Positions 1 through 7,495 of a DNA stretch of 64,000 nucleotides are shown piece after piece. Each line of letters opens with the position of its first letter. Position 1 is the first letter of the stretch. The DNA comes from RUG12461 sp045657665 (GTDB lineage: Bacteria > Bacillota > Clostridia > Lachnospirales > Lachnospiraceae): NCBI GenBank assembly GCA_045657665.1, contig JAZOTN010000004.1, forward strand, positions 62,001 to 126,000, written 5' to 3'. A program made the position numbers and the translations under genes. The notes below the pieces were generated by a model, which worked only from the letters and a program-made list of their open reading frames with translations, made no database searches and was not told where the DNA came from.

Positions 1-261
1 GATCGCTACGCCCGTTCCGTCCGACCGGTTCATTGCCACAACCGTTTCCATGGGATTTCCGGTTCCCGGGAGATGAAATATCGCATAGGAATCGAGGACC
101 CTTATTTCCCGGTCATGAACGGAGATCATGCCGAGCACATTCGGCTCGGATTCATCCAGCTTTTTGAGGGAGGGATTCCGCATGATGGATTCCACCTTCA
201 GGGATTCGATCCCGAAAGACAGTCCTCCCAGTGTGAATATCATAATGTTATGATTGCCCAT
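1..261 (-). CDS. cheW: CheW-like chemotaxis coupling protein, 3' end outside the window
   Basis: The frame is open from an ATG at 261 to the window edge (87 codons). The visible part begins MGNHNIMIFTLGGLSFGIES and continues with hydrophobic strands such as VLGMISVHDREIRVLD. This is the pattern of a CheW domain, an SH3-like scaffold that links chemoreceptors to CheA at the inner membrane face; here the usual GxxxxRG becomes GMISVHDRE, so the copy may be divergent. A GGAGG lies four bases upstream of the ATG. It follows the hflC stop by nine bases and is probably the last gene of the EAL-hflK-hflC operon. A stand-alone CheW is the simplest reading; a CheV-type fusion cannot be excluded because the 3' part is missing. 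Confidence 0.7.
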   Translation of the reverse strand, partial: MGNHNIMIFTLGGLSFGIESLKVESIMRNPSLKKLDESEPNVLGMISVHDREIRVLDSYAIFHLPGTGNPMETVVAMNRSDGTGVAI

Positions 262-270
262 GACGCCTCC

Positions 271-1149
271 TTACTCGGCTCCGTAAAGAATCCGTGCAAG
301 CTCGGAATCTTTATCGAGGATCAGCGTTTTATTCTTTCCCTTCAGGGAATTTTTCACCGCATCCAGACTTCTCGTAAAGTTGTAGAAATTGGCTTTGTCC
401 TCAGTGTTGTATGCGTTCTGGAGGGTCTGCATATAAGTGGCCTCGCCTTCTGCCTCCAAAACAGCCGCATCTCTTTCGGCCTCTGCTTTCATGACCTGCA
501 CCTGACGGTCGGTTTCGTTCCGGATCTTTTTCGCCTGGGCTTCCCCCTGTGCCTGATAGGAAGCCGCGATATTATTCCGCTCGGAGATCATACGTTCATA
601 CACCGCTTCTTTGTTATCGTCCGGAAGATCGAGGGCTTTCATCTCCGCGACATCGATCACGATACCGTAGCCGCCGATATCGGAATTGGCATCCTCTGTG
701 ATCATGGAGGTCAGCTGTTCGCCGCGTGCCGCGATGACCTCATCCTGCGTCATCGAGCTGATGATGTTCTTGGTGGCATTATAGACGGCCACACTGCATC
801 TGTCCTGAGCGCTGGAGGAAGATCCGTTCAGGGTCTGCATGTATTTGATCGGATCTACAACACGCCAGATCAGATAGTTATCCGCGATCATGGATTTTTT
901 ATCCTTCGTGATGACATCGGAGGGGGTGATATCGTAAATCTGTTTTGCCTTTGAGATATAGGTCGTACTCTGGATGAAAGGCACTTTTGTCTTGAGACCT
1001 GCGGTATCATCCACACGAACGATCTTTCCGAACTGGATGACGACGCCGTATTCATTTTCCTTTACTGTGAAAAAGAACGACGGGATCAGGATAACAGCAA
1101 GGATGATAACGATAATGACGATGGCGATCTTGAGATTTTTGGATTTCAT
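271..1149 (-). CDS. hflC: HflC, SPFH-domain membrane protein
   Basis: A protein of 292 residues with one N-terminal membrane segment (about residues 6-26), then an SPFH/Band 7 domain beginning ENEYGVVIQFGKIVRVDD. A charged Ala/Glu-rich helix (AQGEAQAKKIRNETDR and following) ends in a conserved C-terminal region. HflC pairs with HflK in a large membrane complex that in E. coli encloses the FtsH protease and modulates membrane protein turnover. An upstream ATG at 1155 overlaps the hflK stop as ATGA, but the GGAGGAG lies only two bases from it and about eight bases from the ATG at 1149, so I prefer 1149. Gene order hflK-hflC is the family norm. Confidence 0.9.
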   Translation of the reverse strand: MKSKNLKIAIVIIVIILAVILIPSFFFTVKENEYGVVIQFGKIVRVDDTAGLKTKVPFIQSTTYISKAKQIYDITPSDVITKDKKSMIADNYLIWRVVDPIKYMQTLNGSSSSAQDRCSVAVYNATKNIISSMTQDEVIAARGEQLTSMITEDANSDIGGYGIVIDVAEMKALDLPDDNKEAVYERMISERNNIAASYQAQGEAQAKKIRNETDRQVQVMKAEAERDAAVLEAEGEATYMQTLQNAYNTEDKANFYNFTRSLDAVKNSLKGKNKTLILDKDSELARILYGAE

Positions 1150-1151
1150 GA

Positions 1152-2132
1152 TCATTCTCCTCCTTCCGCGTTGTCGCTTTCGGATAAGGAAGCGAAATTA
1201 TCCAGCGGAAGCATGGTTTCGGTTCCGCCGTCCGTAATGATGACCTTGAGCCCGGGAAGAAGATCTTCCATGGTCTCATAAAACATTCTCTGCTTGGTGA
1301 TGAGTGGGTATTTGCTGTATTCCGCAAACATCTGGTTAAAACGTTCCACCTGGCCGGCAGCCTCTGCAATGCGGGCTTCCTTTTCTGCTGTTGCATCCTG
1401 AACGATCTTATCCGCTTCCGCTTCGGCTGCGGGGATCTGTTCGTTCTGATACTTTTTTGCATTGTTGATCGCGGTATCCGCGCCCTGTTTTGCGGTCTCG
1501 ACTGCTTTGAATGCTTCCATGACTTCTGATGTCGGCGGCTCCGCATCCTGCAGCGAGATATTCACAAGCTGAAGGCCGATATCGCTTTCTTCGAGTTTCT
1601 CGATCAGAAGATCACGCACATCTGCCTGGATCTGGCTTTTTCCGGTTGTGATAACATCGTCCACGGTGAAATTGACGATCGTGGAACGGATGGCGGCTTG
1701 CGCGATATTGGCGAGGATCGTTTCCGGTTCCGAAGAGGCATAGACATATTTCACGGGGTCACTGACGCGGTACTCCAGATAAAAATCCACATCAACAAAG
1801 TTAAAATCGGAAGTGATCATAAGAGATTCCGCCTCGACCACGTCGGTGGTTCTCCCTTCCCCGCCCTCCGAGCGGTATCCGATCGGGACGCCTTTTGTCG
1901 TGGTATCCACTTTTCTTACCTGCTGAAGGAACGGGATCTTTGCGTAAAGACCTGCGCCGTTTACCTGCTGCACCTGCCCGAACATGGTGACGACAGCCTG
2001 TTCCTGTTCATTGACTTTGTAAAAGGCGTTGACAAGTAAGATTGCCGCGATAAGGACGATGATGATCCATTTGATCGACTTTCCAGAGAAGGTAAGTTTT
2101 TTCTTAACCATCTCGCTGTTCTGTTCAAACAT
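1152..2132 (-). CDS. hflK: HflK, SPFH-domain membrane protein
   Basis: A protein of 326 residues: a short cytoplasmic tail, one membrane segment (about residues 20-38), then an SPFH domain starting VNEQEQAVVTMFGQVQQV. A long helix rich in Ala, Glu and Lys follows (about 215-275), ending in an acidic tail. The longer open frame up to 2237 runs into the upstream EAL gene. The ATG at 2132 is preceded by AAAAGGAGT at proper spacing and gives the family N-terminus. The start lies four bases beyond the stop codon of the EAL gene, so the ribosome-binding site overlaps that gene and translation is probably coupled. Partner of HflC. Confidence 0.9.
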   Translation of the reverse strand: MFEQNSEMVKKKLTFSGKSIKWIIIVLIAAILLVNAFYKVNEQEQAVVTMFGQVQQVNGAGLYAKIPFLQQVRKVDTTTKGVPIGYRSEGGEGRTTDVVEAESLMITSDFNFVDVDFYLEYRVSDPVKYVYASSEPETILANIAQAAIRSTIVNFTVDDVITTGKSQIQADVRDLLIEKLEESDIGLQLVNISLQDAEPPTSEVMEAFKAVETAKQGADTAINNAKKYQNEQIPAAEAEADKIVQDATAEKEARIAEAAGQVERFNQMFAEYSKYPLITKQRMFYETMEDLLPGLKVIITDGGTETMLPLDNFASLSESDNAEGGE

Positions 2133-2136
2133 ACCG

Positions 2137-2874
2137 TTACTCCTTTTCCTCGTAGATCGTCGGCATTCCGAGATAGAAGCCCTGCAGGAAATCCAGATGT
2201 TTATCCACGAGATAATCATGTTCTTCTTTTGTCTCAACTCCCTCTGCGAGGATTTTGACTCCTCTCGGGCGCATGAAGGATATGATCTGATCCAGTTCCG
2301 CCTGTTTGCGCGGGATTTTGTTGATCTTGGAGATCAGGGAACGGTCGAGCTTTACGATCTGCGGATTATAAAGAGAAACGACCTTGGAATCAATGTTAAC
2401 ACCGGTGCCGAAATCATCAAGAGCAACAAGGATCGGCTCTCCGTCAATGGAAAGATACCTACTCTTTGCGTACCAGCTGTTCAATATGATCTCGGGATAC
2501 TCCAGAAGCTCGATGGCAAGCCGGCCTTTAAGCTCCTTGCCGTATTTCTGAAAATATTCCCTGGACTTGGTGTGGGTCATGGAAACACATGGAAAGGAAT
2601 TCAAAAAAAGTCTTCCGGGAAGCCCGCTTTCAAGGAATGCGTGTGTCGCCTGGAAGAATGTCAGCGTTTCGATGTATTGGAGACGGTTTCGCACCTCGTA
2701 TTCATAAATGACTTCATCCGGTGTAAAGGGTACCGGGCGCATCAGACCTTCGTACCCGAATACGTTTCCGGTCTCTACTTCGATGATCGGCTGAAAAGCA
2801 TAATGGACGTTTTTGAAATCCGAAAGGATGTCATCCATAGCAATGCCTTCTTTGATAACAGGTTCCATTTGCAT
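2137..2874 (-). CDS. Stand-alone EAL domain protein, putative c-di-GMP phosphodiesterase
   Basis: A 245-residue protein made only of an EAL domain. The signature reads EGLMR (42-46) instead of EALLR, which keeps the ExLxR pattern. The residues that bind metal and substrate in the family are all present: Asn92, Glu122, Asp153-Asp154 in LDDFGTG, Lys175 in KLDRS, Glu211 in AEGVE and Gln231 in QGF. An active phosphodiesterase is therefore plausible. There is no GGDEF or sensory domain. It heads the operon with hflK, hflC and cheW. GAGGT lies ten bases upstream of the ATG; a second start at codon 13 is possible. Confidence 0.85.
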   Translation of the reverse strand: MQMEPVIKEGIAMDDILSDFKNVHYAFQPIIEVETGNVFGYEGLMRPVPFTPDEVIYEYEVRNRLQYIETLTFFQATHAFLESGLPGRLFLNSFPCVSMTHTKSREYFQKYGKELKGRLAIELLEYPEIILNSWYAKSRYLSIDGEPILVALDDFGTGVNIDSKVVSLYNPQIVKLDRSLISKINKIPRKQAELDQIISFMRPRGVKILAEGVETKEEHDYLVDKHLDFLQGFYLGMPTIYEEKE

Positions 2875-2908
2875 GATTGATTTACCTCAGAATTGAAAAT
2901 ATATACTT

Positions 2909-2937
2909 ATTATACACTCATTTTCCGGCATTGACAA
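2909..2937 (-). promoter_or_regulatory. Promoter of the EAL-hflK-hflC operon
   Basis: On the minus strand TTGTCA (2937-2932) and TATAAT (2914-2909) are separated by 17 bases. The -35 box shares bases with the -35 box of the divergent thiT promoter. Confidence 0.7.
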
Positions 2938-2958
2938 ATGTTTCGAATTGTTTATAAT
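2931..2958 (+). promoter_or_regulatory. Promoter of the thiT-thiN operon
   Basis: Consensus TTGACA (2931-2936) and TATAAT (2953-2958) with a 16-base spacer. The predicted start near 2965 lies just upstream of the TPP riboswitch. Confidence 0.75.
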
Positions 2959-2975
2959 TCTTAATCAAATAGCAT

Positions 2976-3062
2976 ATTTGCTGGGGGTGCAGTTGCTGAG
3001 AGGCCTTAGGCCAACCCTTATTACTTGAACCGGATAATACCGGCGTAAGGAAGCTTTCAAAG
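2976..3062 (+). ncRNA. TPP riboswitch (THI box)
   Basis: The conserved parts of the thiamine pyrophosphate aptamer are all present in order: GGGGGTGC, GCTGAGA, a short variable hairpin, ACCCTTATTACTTGAACCGG, GATAATACCGGCG and TAAGGAA. It sits between a strong promoter and thiT-thiN, genes for thiamine uptake and activation, as expected for feedback control by TPP. No clear intrinsic terminator follows, so control may act on translation through the GAGGAGG upstream of thiT. Confidence 0.93.
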
Positions 3063-3098
3063 AGAGTATCTCCCGGCTGTTTTCGAGGAGGTTTTTTT

Positions 3099-3767
3099 AT
3101 GTCTTTTTTTTCCACCCTGAATGAAGATGGAACCTATTCCATCAATGCTGTCGGACTGGCTCTGATCATTGCCGTCATGGCGGTTCTTCTGATCATCGGC
3201 AGTGCGCATTTTACCAAAGTGAAAAAGCTGAATGCAAAACAGTTGGCATTTTCGGCAATGGCACTGACGATCGCGGTACTTCTTTCGAATGTAAAGCTGT
3301 TCAAGCTTCCGATGGGAGGATCCGTGACACTTTGCTCCATGCTGTTTGTGACGATGATCGGTGCATGGTTCGGCCTTGGGGCGGGACTGACCGGAGCGAT
3401 CGCGTACGGTCTTCTTCAGCTGATCATCGATCCTTATATCATCAGTTTTCCGCAGCTTATTGTGGATTATCTTCTGGCATTCGGAGCACTTGGCCTTTCC
3501 GGTCTCTTCTATAAGAAAAAGAACGGGATCCTGACCGGTTATCTGGTGGGTGTTGCCGGAAGATTTGCTTTTTCCGTGCTTTCCGGCGTGATCTTTTTCG
3601 GGATGTACGCACCGGAGGAATTTCCGAATCCATTCGTTTATTCAGCTGCATATAACGGAGCCTATCTTGCTGTGGAAGCGACGATCACGGTGGCGATCCT
3701 GATGATTCCCCAGGCTCAGAGTGCCATCCGTCATGTGGGGAACTTTGCGCTCGGAGAAAACGCATGA
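3099..3767 (+). CDS. thiT: ThiT, substrate-binding S component of an ECF thiamine transporter
   Basis: A 222-residue protein with about six membrane segments. The central region has the ThiT pattern: KLPMGGSVTLCSMLF, then YGLLQLIIDPYI and PQLIVDYLLAF, and a late EATITVAIL segment. ThiT binds thiamine in the membrane and docks to the shared EcfAA'T energising module, which is not encoded in this window. GAGGAGG lies at good spacing before the ATG. It is the first gene behind the TPP riboswitch and overlaps the next gene by four bases, so uptake and pyrophosphorylation of thiamine are co-expressed. Confidence 0.9.
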   Translation: MSFFSTLNEDGTYSINAVGLALIIAVMAVLLIIGSAHFTKVKKLNAKQLAFSAMALTIAVLLSNVKLFKLPMGGSVTLCSMLFVTMIGAWFGLGAGLTGAIAYGLLQLIIDPYIISFPQLIVDYLLAFGALGLSGLFYKKKNGILTGYLVGVAGRFAFSVLSGVIFFGMYAPEEFPNPFVYSAAYNGAYLAVEATITVAILMIPQAQSAIRHVGNFALGENA

Positions 3768-4387
3768 GCCGCTGCGTCATCGTAGGCGGTGCAGATATTG
3801 CGGATTATGAAAAAATAAGCCGTATCCTACGCCCGGATGATTTTAAGATTTTCTGTGACAGCGGACTGAAACACGCCGCGCCTCTTTCCGTAATGCCGGA
3901 TCTTATCGTCGGAGATTTTGATTCTTACGAAAATCCGGATCTGCCGGTGGAGACGATCGTGCTCCCGTGTGAAAAGGATGATACGGATACGGTCTATGCC
4001 GCGAAAGAGGCGGTGAAACGGGGGTTTTCGGATTTCCTTTTTATCGGCACCATTGGCGGCCGGATCGATCATACGCTCGGAAATCTTTCGATTCTGCTGA
4101 TGCTTCATGAACAGGGAAAAAATGCCGTGATGCTGGATGACTATTCGGAGATCACCGTGGCGGGAAGGGAAACCTCATTTGTGGACGGGAGCTTTTCCTA
4201 CTTTTCCCTGCTCTGTATCGACGGGGCCGCAAAAGGCGTGAATATTGTGAACGCCAAATATCCTCTTAATGATGCTAAGATCACCAGTAATTATCCCTAC
4301 GGGATCAGCAACGAGCCCCTTCCCGGGAAAACAGCGGAGATCACGGTCTCCGGGGGAAGACTCCTTCTGGTGAAAGTAAAACATTGA
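3764..4387 (+). CDS. thiN: Thiamine pyrophosphokinase
   Basis: A 207-residue protein that would transfer pyrophosphate from ATP to thiamine. Family marks are visible: VGDFDSYE for metal and ATP binding, the acidic KDDTDT motif, GGRIDHTLGN, and the C-terminal thiamine-binding segment with NYPYGISNEPL. Length fits the family. The ATG overlaps the thiT stop as ATGA, so translation is coupled. Regulation is by the upstream TPP riboswitch. Confidence 0.9.
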   Translation: MSRCVIVGGADIADYEKISRILRPDDFKIFCDSGLKHAAPLSVMPDLIVGDFDSYENPDLPVETIVLPCEKDDTDTVYAAKEAVKRGFSDFLFIGTIGGRIDHTLGNLSILLMLHEQGKNAVMLDDYSEITVAGRETSFVDGSFSYFSLLCIDGAAKGVNIVNAKYPLNDAKITSNYPYGISNEPLPGKTAEITVSGGRLLLVKVKH

Positions 4388-4413
4388 CTTTTGAACACTT
4401 CCGTGCGTATGAT
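4384..4413 (+). promoter_or_regulatory. Promoter of the cation efflux gene
   Basis: TTGACT (4384-4389) and TATGAT (4408-4413) with an 18-base spacer. The -35 box overlaps the thiN stop codon. Confidence 0.55.
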
Positions 4414-4453
4414 GTTTGGGTGAACATTCAGTATGGCACGGAGGTGTTTTAAT

Positions 4454-5563
4454 TTGGAAAACAGAGCAAAGATCATTATCCAGACCAGTGTGATCGGTAT
4501 CATCGCGAACGTTCTGCTCTCGGGATTTAAAGCAGCGGTCGGTTTTATCACGGGCTCTATCGCCATCACACTCGATGCCGTGAACAACCTGTCTGATGCG
4601 CTTTCGTCCGTAATCACCATTGTCGGGACAAAGCTTGCCGGAAAAGCGCCGGATAAAAAGCATCCATTCGGACACGGGCGCGTGGAATATCTGGCCGCCA
4701 TGATCATTGCGATCATTATCGGTTACGCCGGCCTTACTTCGCTGATCGAATCGATCCAAAAGATCATTACACCAACGGCGCCTGAATACAACACACCATC
4801 TCTGATCATCGTTGCAGTAGCGATTGCCGTCAAGATTGTCCTTGGCCTGTTCGTGAAAAAACGGGGAAAGGCGGTTCATTCGGACGTGCTTACCGCTTCC
4901 GGACAGGATGCACTTCTTGATGCGATTATTTCCGCATCCACATTGGCGGCCGCCATTGTTTTTCTTACTACCGGAGTAAGTCTGGAGGCGTGGCTCGGTG
5001 CCGTCATTTCCATTCTTATTATTAAAGCCGGTATCGATGTGCTCCGAGAAACCTTAAGTCAGATCCTCGGCGAACGCGGAAAAAAGGAGGTTTCTGGTCC
5101 CTTAAAGAAAACCATCGGTTCCTTTCCGGAGGTTTACGGCGTTTATGATCTGGTGTTGAATAATTACGGACCGGATATCTATATCGCCTCCGGGCATATC
5201 GAAGTGGAAGATGTCATGAGTGCGGTTGAGATCGACAGGCTTTCCAGACGGATCGCCGAAGAAGTATATGAAAAACACGGTGTACTGATGGCGGCTGTCG
5301 GGATTTATGCGCGCAATACAACGGACAGTGAGGCCAGGGCTATCGAACTTGAGATCCGGAAAATGGTATACGCGCATGAAGGTGTTCTTCAGCTGCACGG
5401 GTTTCATCTCAACCGGGAGGAGAAGACAGTCAATTTTGATGTGATCATCGATTTTGATGTCAAGGACCGCGAGGCGGTGTTTAAAGAGGTTTCGGAGGAA
5501 GTGAAGCAAAAATTCCCCGAATACCGCTTTAATATCCTGATGGATTTCGACTTTACAGATTGA
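4454..5563 (+). CDS. Cation diffusion facilitator family transporter
   Basis: A 369-residue protein with five or six membrane segments in the first 200 residues and a cytoplasmic C-terminal domain. Diagnostic elements are LDAVNNLSDALSS and the HPFGHGR motif with DKK before it. These proteins exchange divalent metal ions (Zn, Fe, Mn, Co or Cd) for protons; the substrate cannot be read from the sequence. The C-terminal part is longer than in minimal members. I chose the TTG at 4454 because GGAGG sits nine bases before it; the ATG at 4433 would place that site inside the gene. It has its own promoter and a palindromic repeat directly behind it. Confidence 0.85.
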   Translation: MENRAKIIIQTSVIGIIANVLLSGFKAAVGFITGSIAITLDAVNNLSDALSSVITIVGTKLAGKAPDKKHPFGHGRVEYLAAMIIAIIIGYAGLTSLIESIQKIITPTAPEYNTPSLIIVAVAIAVKIVLGLFVKKRGKAVHSDVLTASGQDALLDAIISASTLAAAIVFLTTGVSLEAWLGAVISILIIKAGIDVLRETLSQILGERGKKEVSGPLKKTIGSFPEVYGVYDLVLNNYGPDIYIASGHIEVEDVMSAVEIDRLSRRIAEEVYEKHGVLMAAVGIYARNTTDSEARAIELEIRKMVYAHEGVLQLHGFHLNREEKTVNFDVIIDFDVKDREAVFKEVSEEVKQKFPEYRFNILMDFDFTD

Positions 5564-5574
5564 CTATTTATGAT

Positions 5575-5723
5575 ATGATGTTGGGGTCAAAAGTCACATG
5601 CCGCTTGCGGCATTGTGACCTTTGCACGAAGAATCGTTTCGCCAAGCTAGCTTGGCAGAACGATTCCTTGTGCAAAGTGCACATGCGATTTCATCGCATG
5701 GCACTTTTGCCCCCACCATCATG
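5575..5723 (+). repeat. Three-hairpin palindromic repeat, copy A
   Basis: About 150 bases with nested symmetry. The outer arms (ATGATGTTGGGG ... CCCCACCATCAT) enclose a hairpin with GTCACATGCCGC/GCGGCATTGTGAC, a central hairpin with stem CTTTGCACGAAGAATCG/CGATTCCTTGTGCAAAG and inner palindrome CCAAGCTAGCTTGG, and a hairpin with GTGCACATGCGA/TCGCATGGCAC. Copy B at 54672-54829 has the same parts in inverted orientation. No protein-coding frame is supported here. Confidence 0.85.
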
Positions 5724-5767
5724 GTATAGACGTTATTTTTTTTACAAATTTGGAAAGGATCATTATC

Positions 5768-6742
5768 ATGAAAGAGGTATCAAAGCTTCTCGGCTTTCGC
5801 GAATCCATACGTGCTGTTGACGCAACCCTGCGTGACGGCGGACTCGTCAATGACTTTTATTTTACGGATGAGTTTGTCAGGAATCTGTATCTGACGAATC
5901 TGAAGGCCGGTGTGGATTATATGGAGGTCGGCTATAAGGCGTCAAAAGAAATGTTTGACGTGGAAAAGTTCGGGAAATGGAAATTCTGTAACGATGACGA
6001 CATCTTTGAGGTTATCGGCGAGGGAAAAGACGAGGTGAAGCTCTGCGCCATGGCGGATGTAGGAAGATGCGACTACAAGACAGACATCCGTCCGGCCTCT
6101 GACAGCCCTTTGTCGATGATCCGTGTCGCAACTTATGTCAATACAATTCCCGGAGCGCTTCAGATGATCGAGGACGCAAAGAAAAAGGGATATGAAGTCA
6201 CCTGCAATATCATGGCAGTTTCCCAGGCACAGGAGAGTGATATCAAGGTAGCGCTGGACATGATCGGACAGTCTCCTGTTGATGTGATCTATATTGTAGA
6301 TTCCTTCGGATCGCTGTATCCGGAGCAGATTGCCAGGATTGCGGCGCTTTACGGAGAGTTCGCGGAGAAATACGGGAAACAGCTCGGCGTTCATGCGCAC
6401 AATAACCAGCAGCTTGCGCTTGCCAATACGATCGAGGCTGTGGGTGATAATGTGGACTGGCTGGATGCGACCTACTACGGAATGGGACGCGGTGCCGGGA
6501 ACTGCTCCATGGAAAACCTGCTGGGTTTCCTTCGCAATCCGAAATACAACATTTTCCCGGCGCTTCAGTTTGTGCAGAATTATATGATCCCCCTGAAGGA
6601 ATCGGGAACGGTCTGGGGATACGATATGCAGTATCTCATGACGGGGCTTCTGAACCAGCACCCGCGTACCGCGATCGAATACACCAAACAGGGAAGGAAG
6701 GATTTCGTGGAATTCTACAAGGAGATCGTCGCACAGGATTGA
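5768..6742 (+). CDS. HMGL-like (DRE-TIM) aldolase or lyase
   Basis: A 324-residue TIM-barrel protein of the HMGL-like family. The first strand carries the metal- and substrate-binding signature DATLRDGG (residues 18-25), strand 6 carries VDSFGS (178-182) and the second metal site GVHAHNN has His209 and His211. A loop GMGRGAGN follows. Relatives include 4-hydroxy-2-oxovalerate aldolase and isopropylmalate synthase; the exact substrate is unknown and neighbours give no clue. A TTG at 5750 is in frame, but GGAAAGGAT sits well before the ATG at 5768. It is flanked by repeat copy A and an intrinsic terminator and appears to be transcribed alone. Confidence 0.75.
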   Translation: MKEVSKLLGFRESIRAVDATLRDGGLVNDFYFTDEFVRNLYLTNLKAGVDYMEVGYKASKEMFDVEKFGKWKFCNDDDIFEVIGEGKDEVKLCAMADVGRCDYKTDIRPASDSPLSMIRVATYVNTIPGALQMIEDAKKKGYEVTCNIMAVSQAQESDIKVALDMIGQSPVDVIYIVDSFGSLYPEQIARIAALYGEFAEKYGKQLGVHAHNNQQLALANTIEAVGDNVDWLDATYYGMGRGAGNCSMENLLGFLRNPKYNIFPALQFVQNYMIPLKESGTVWGYDMQYLMTGLLNQHPRTAIEYTKQGRKDFVEFYKEIVAQD

Positions 6743-6790
6743 CTCGACACGAAGTACCCCATCCCGCACTGGTAATCATGAAGTGTGAAA

Positions 6791-6819
6791 GAGCCCCGAT
6801 TTTTCGGGGTTCTTTTTTT
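6791..6819 (+). terminator. Intrinsic terminator of the aldolase gene
   Basis: GAGCCCCGA and TCGGGGTTC form a stem closed by a T-rich loop, followed by a run of T. Confidence 0.9.
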
Positions 6820-6854
6820 AACTAAGAGAGTTCACAGAATTTTCACAAAAATTA

Positions 6855-6881
6855 TTAGCACTCGCTATTGACGAGTGCTAA
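6855..6881 (+). promoter_or_regulatory. CIRCE operator (HrcA site)
   Basis: A perfect inverted repeat TTAGCACTC-N9-GAGTGCTAA, the CIRCE consensus bound by the heat-shock repressor HrcA. It overlaps the -35 box of the hsp20 promoter, so HrcA would block RNA polymerase directly. Confidence 0.95.
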
Positions 6882-6896
6882 TAATTGTGCTATAAC
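6868..6896 (+). promoter_or_regulatory. Promoter of hsp20
   Basis: TTGACG (6868-6873) lies inside CIRCE; TATAAC (6891-6896) follows after exactly 17 bases. Confidence 0.8.
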
Positions 6897-6981
6897 TATC
6901 TCAGACAGGGAAAAGATGAGCGAAAAATCAAAGCTCACCAGTACCGAAGAAAAATGATTTTCAAAAAAGGAGGAATGACTT

Positions 6982-7413
6982 ATGTTGATGCCAAGTATTT
7001 TCGGAGAAACTTTTATGGATGATTTTTTGGATGGACTTGCAAAACCGGCATTCCGCTGCACACCGAATAGCACGGTGATGAAAACGGATATCCGCGAAAA
7101 GGAAGACAGCTTCACACTCGAGATCGATCTTCCGGGATATCATAAGGAAGATGTAAAAGCGGAGCTGAAAGACGGTTACCTTACCGTGAATGCAGAAAGG
7201 AAGAACGAGAAAGACGAAAAGGATAAAGACGGAAAGTATCTCCGCCGCGAGCGGTATTACGGAACCTGCAGCCGGAGCTTTTATGTAGGCGAGGATGTGA
7301 CCCAGGAGGATATCAAGGCGAAGTTTGAGAACGGGATCCTCGATATCACGGTTCCGAAGGTGGAAGCGAAGCCTGCCGTGGAAGAAAAACACTATATTGC
7401 GATTGAAGGATAA
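6982..7413 (+). CDS. hsp20: Hsp20/alpha-crystallin small heat-shock protein
   Basis: A 143-residue protein with a short N-terminal arm (SIFGETFMDDFLD) and an alpha-crystallin domain from about residue 32. The domain shows DIREKEDSFTLEIDLPG, the acidic DVKAELKDGYLTVNAER strand pair and the late FENGILDITVPK motif. Small Hsp20 proteins are ATP-independent holdases that bind unfolding proteins. The C-terminal IxI-type tail is only weakly seen in the last residues. GGAGGAA lies nine bases before the ATG. Expression is predicted to be HrcA-controlled through the overlapping CIRCE. A terminator follows closely, so the transcript is monocistronic. Confidence 0.93.
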   Translation: MLMPSIFGETFMDDFLDGLAKPAFRCTPNSTVMKTDIREKEDSFTLEIDLPGYHKEDVKAELKDGYLTVNAERKNEKDEKDKDGKYLRRERYYGTCSRSFYVGEDVTQEDIKAKFENGILDITVPKVEAKPAVEEKHYIAIEG

Positions 7414-7430
7414 ACACTTCCATACCCTAT

Positions 7431-7461
7431 GCTGCCGCACGGTTTGTGCGGCAGTTTTTTT
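7431..7461 (+). terminator. Intrinsic terminator of hsp20
   Basis: GCTGCCGCAC and GTGCGGCAG form a strong stem followed by seven T. The T-run enters the -35 box of the next promoter. Confidence 0.92.
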
Positions 7462-7488
7462 GATTTACAAAAACTTTTTTGTTACAAT
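7460..7488 (+). promoter_or_regulatory. Promoter of the YtfQ-like gene, predicted leaderless
   Basis: TTGATT (7460-7465) and TACAAT (7483-7488) are 17 bases apart. Only seven bases separate the -10 box from the ATG at 7496, so transcription should start at or next to the start codon. No Shine-Dalgarno sequence is visible. Confidence 0.6.
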
Positions 7489-7495
7489 AAACATT

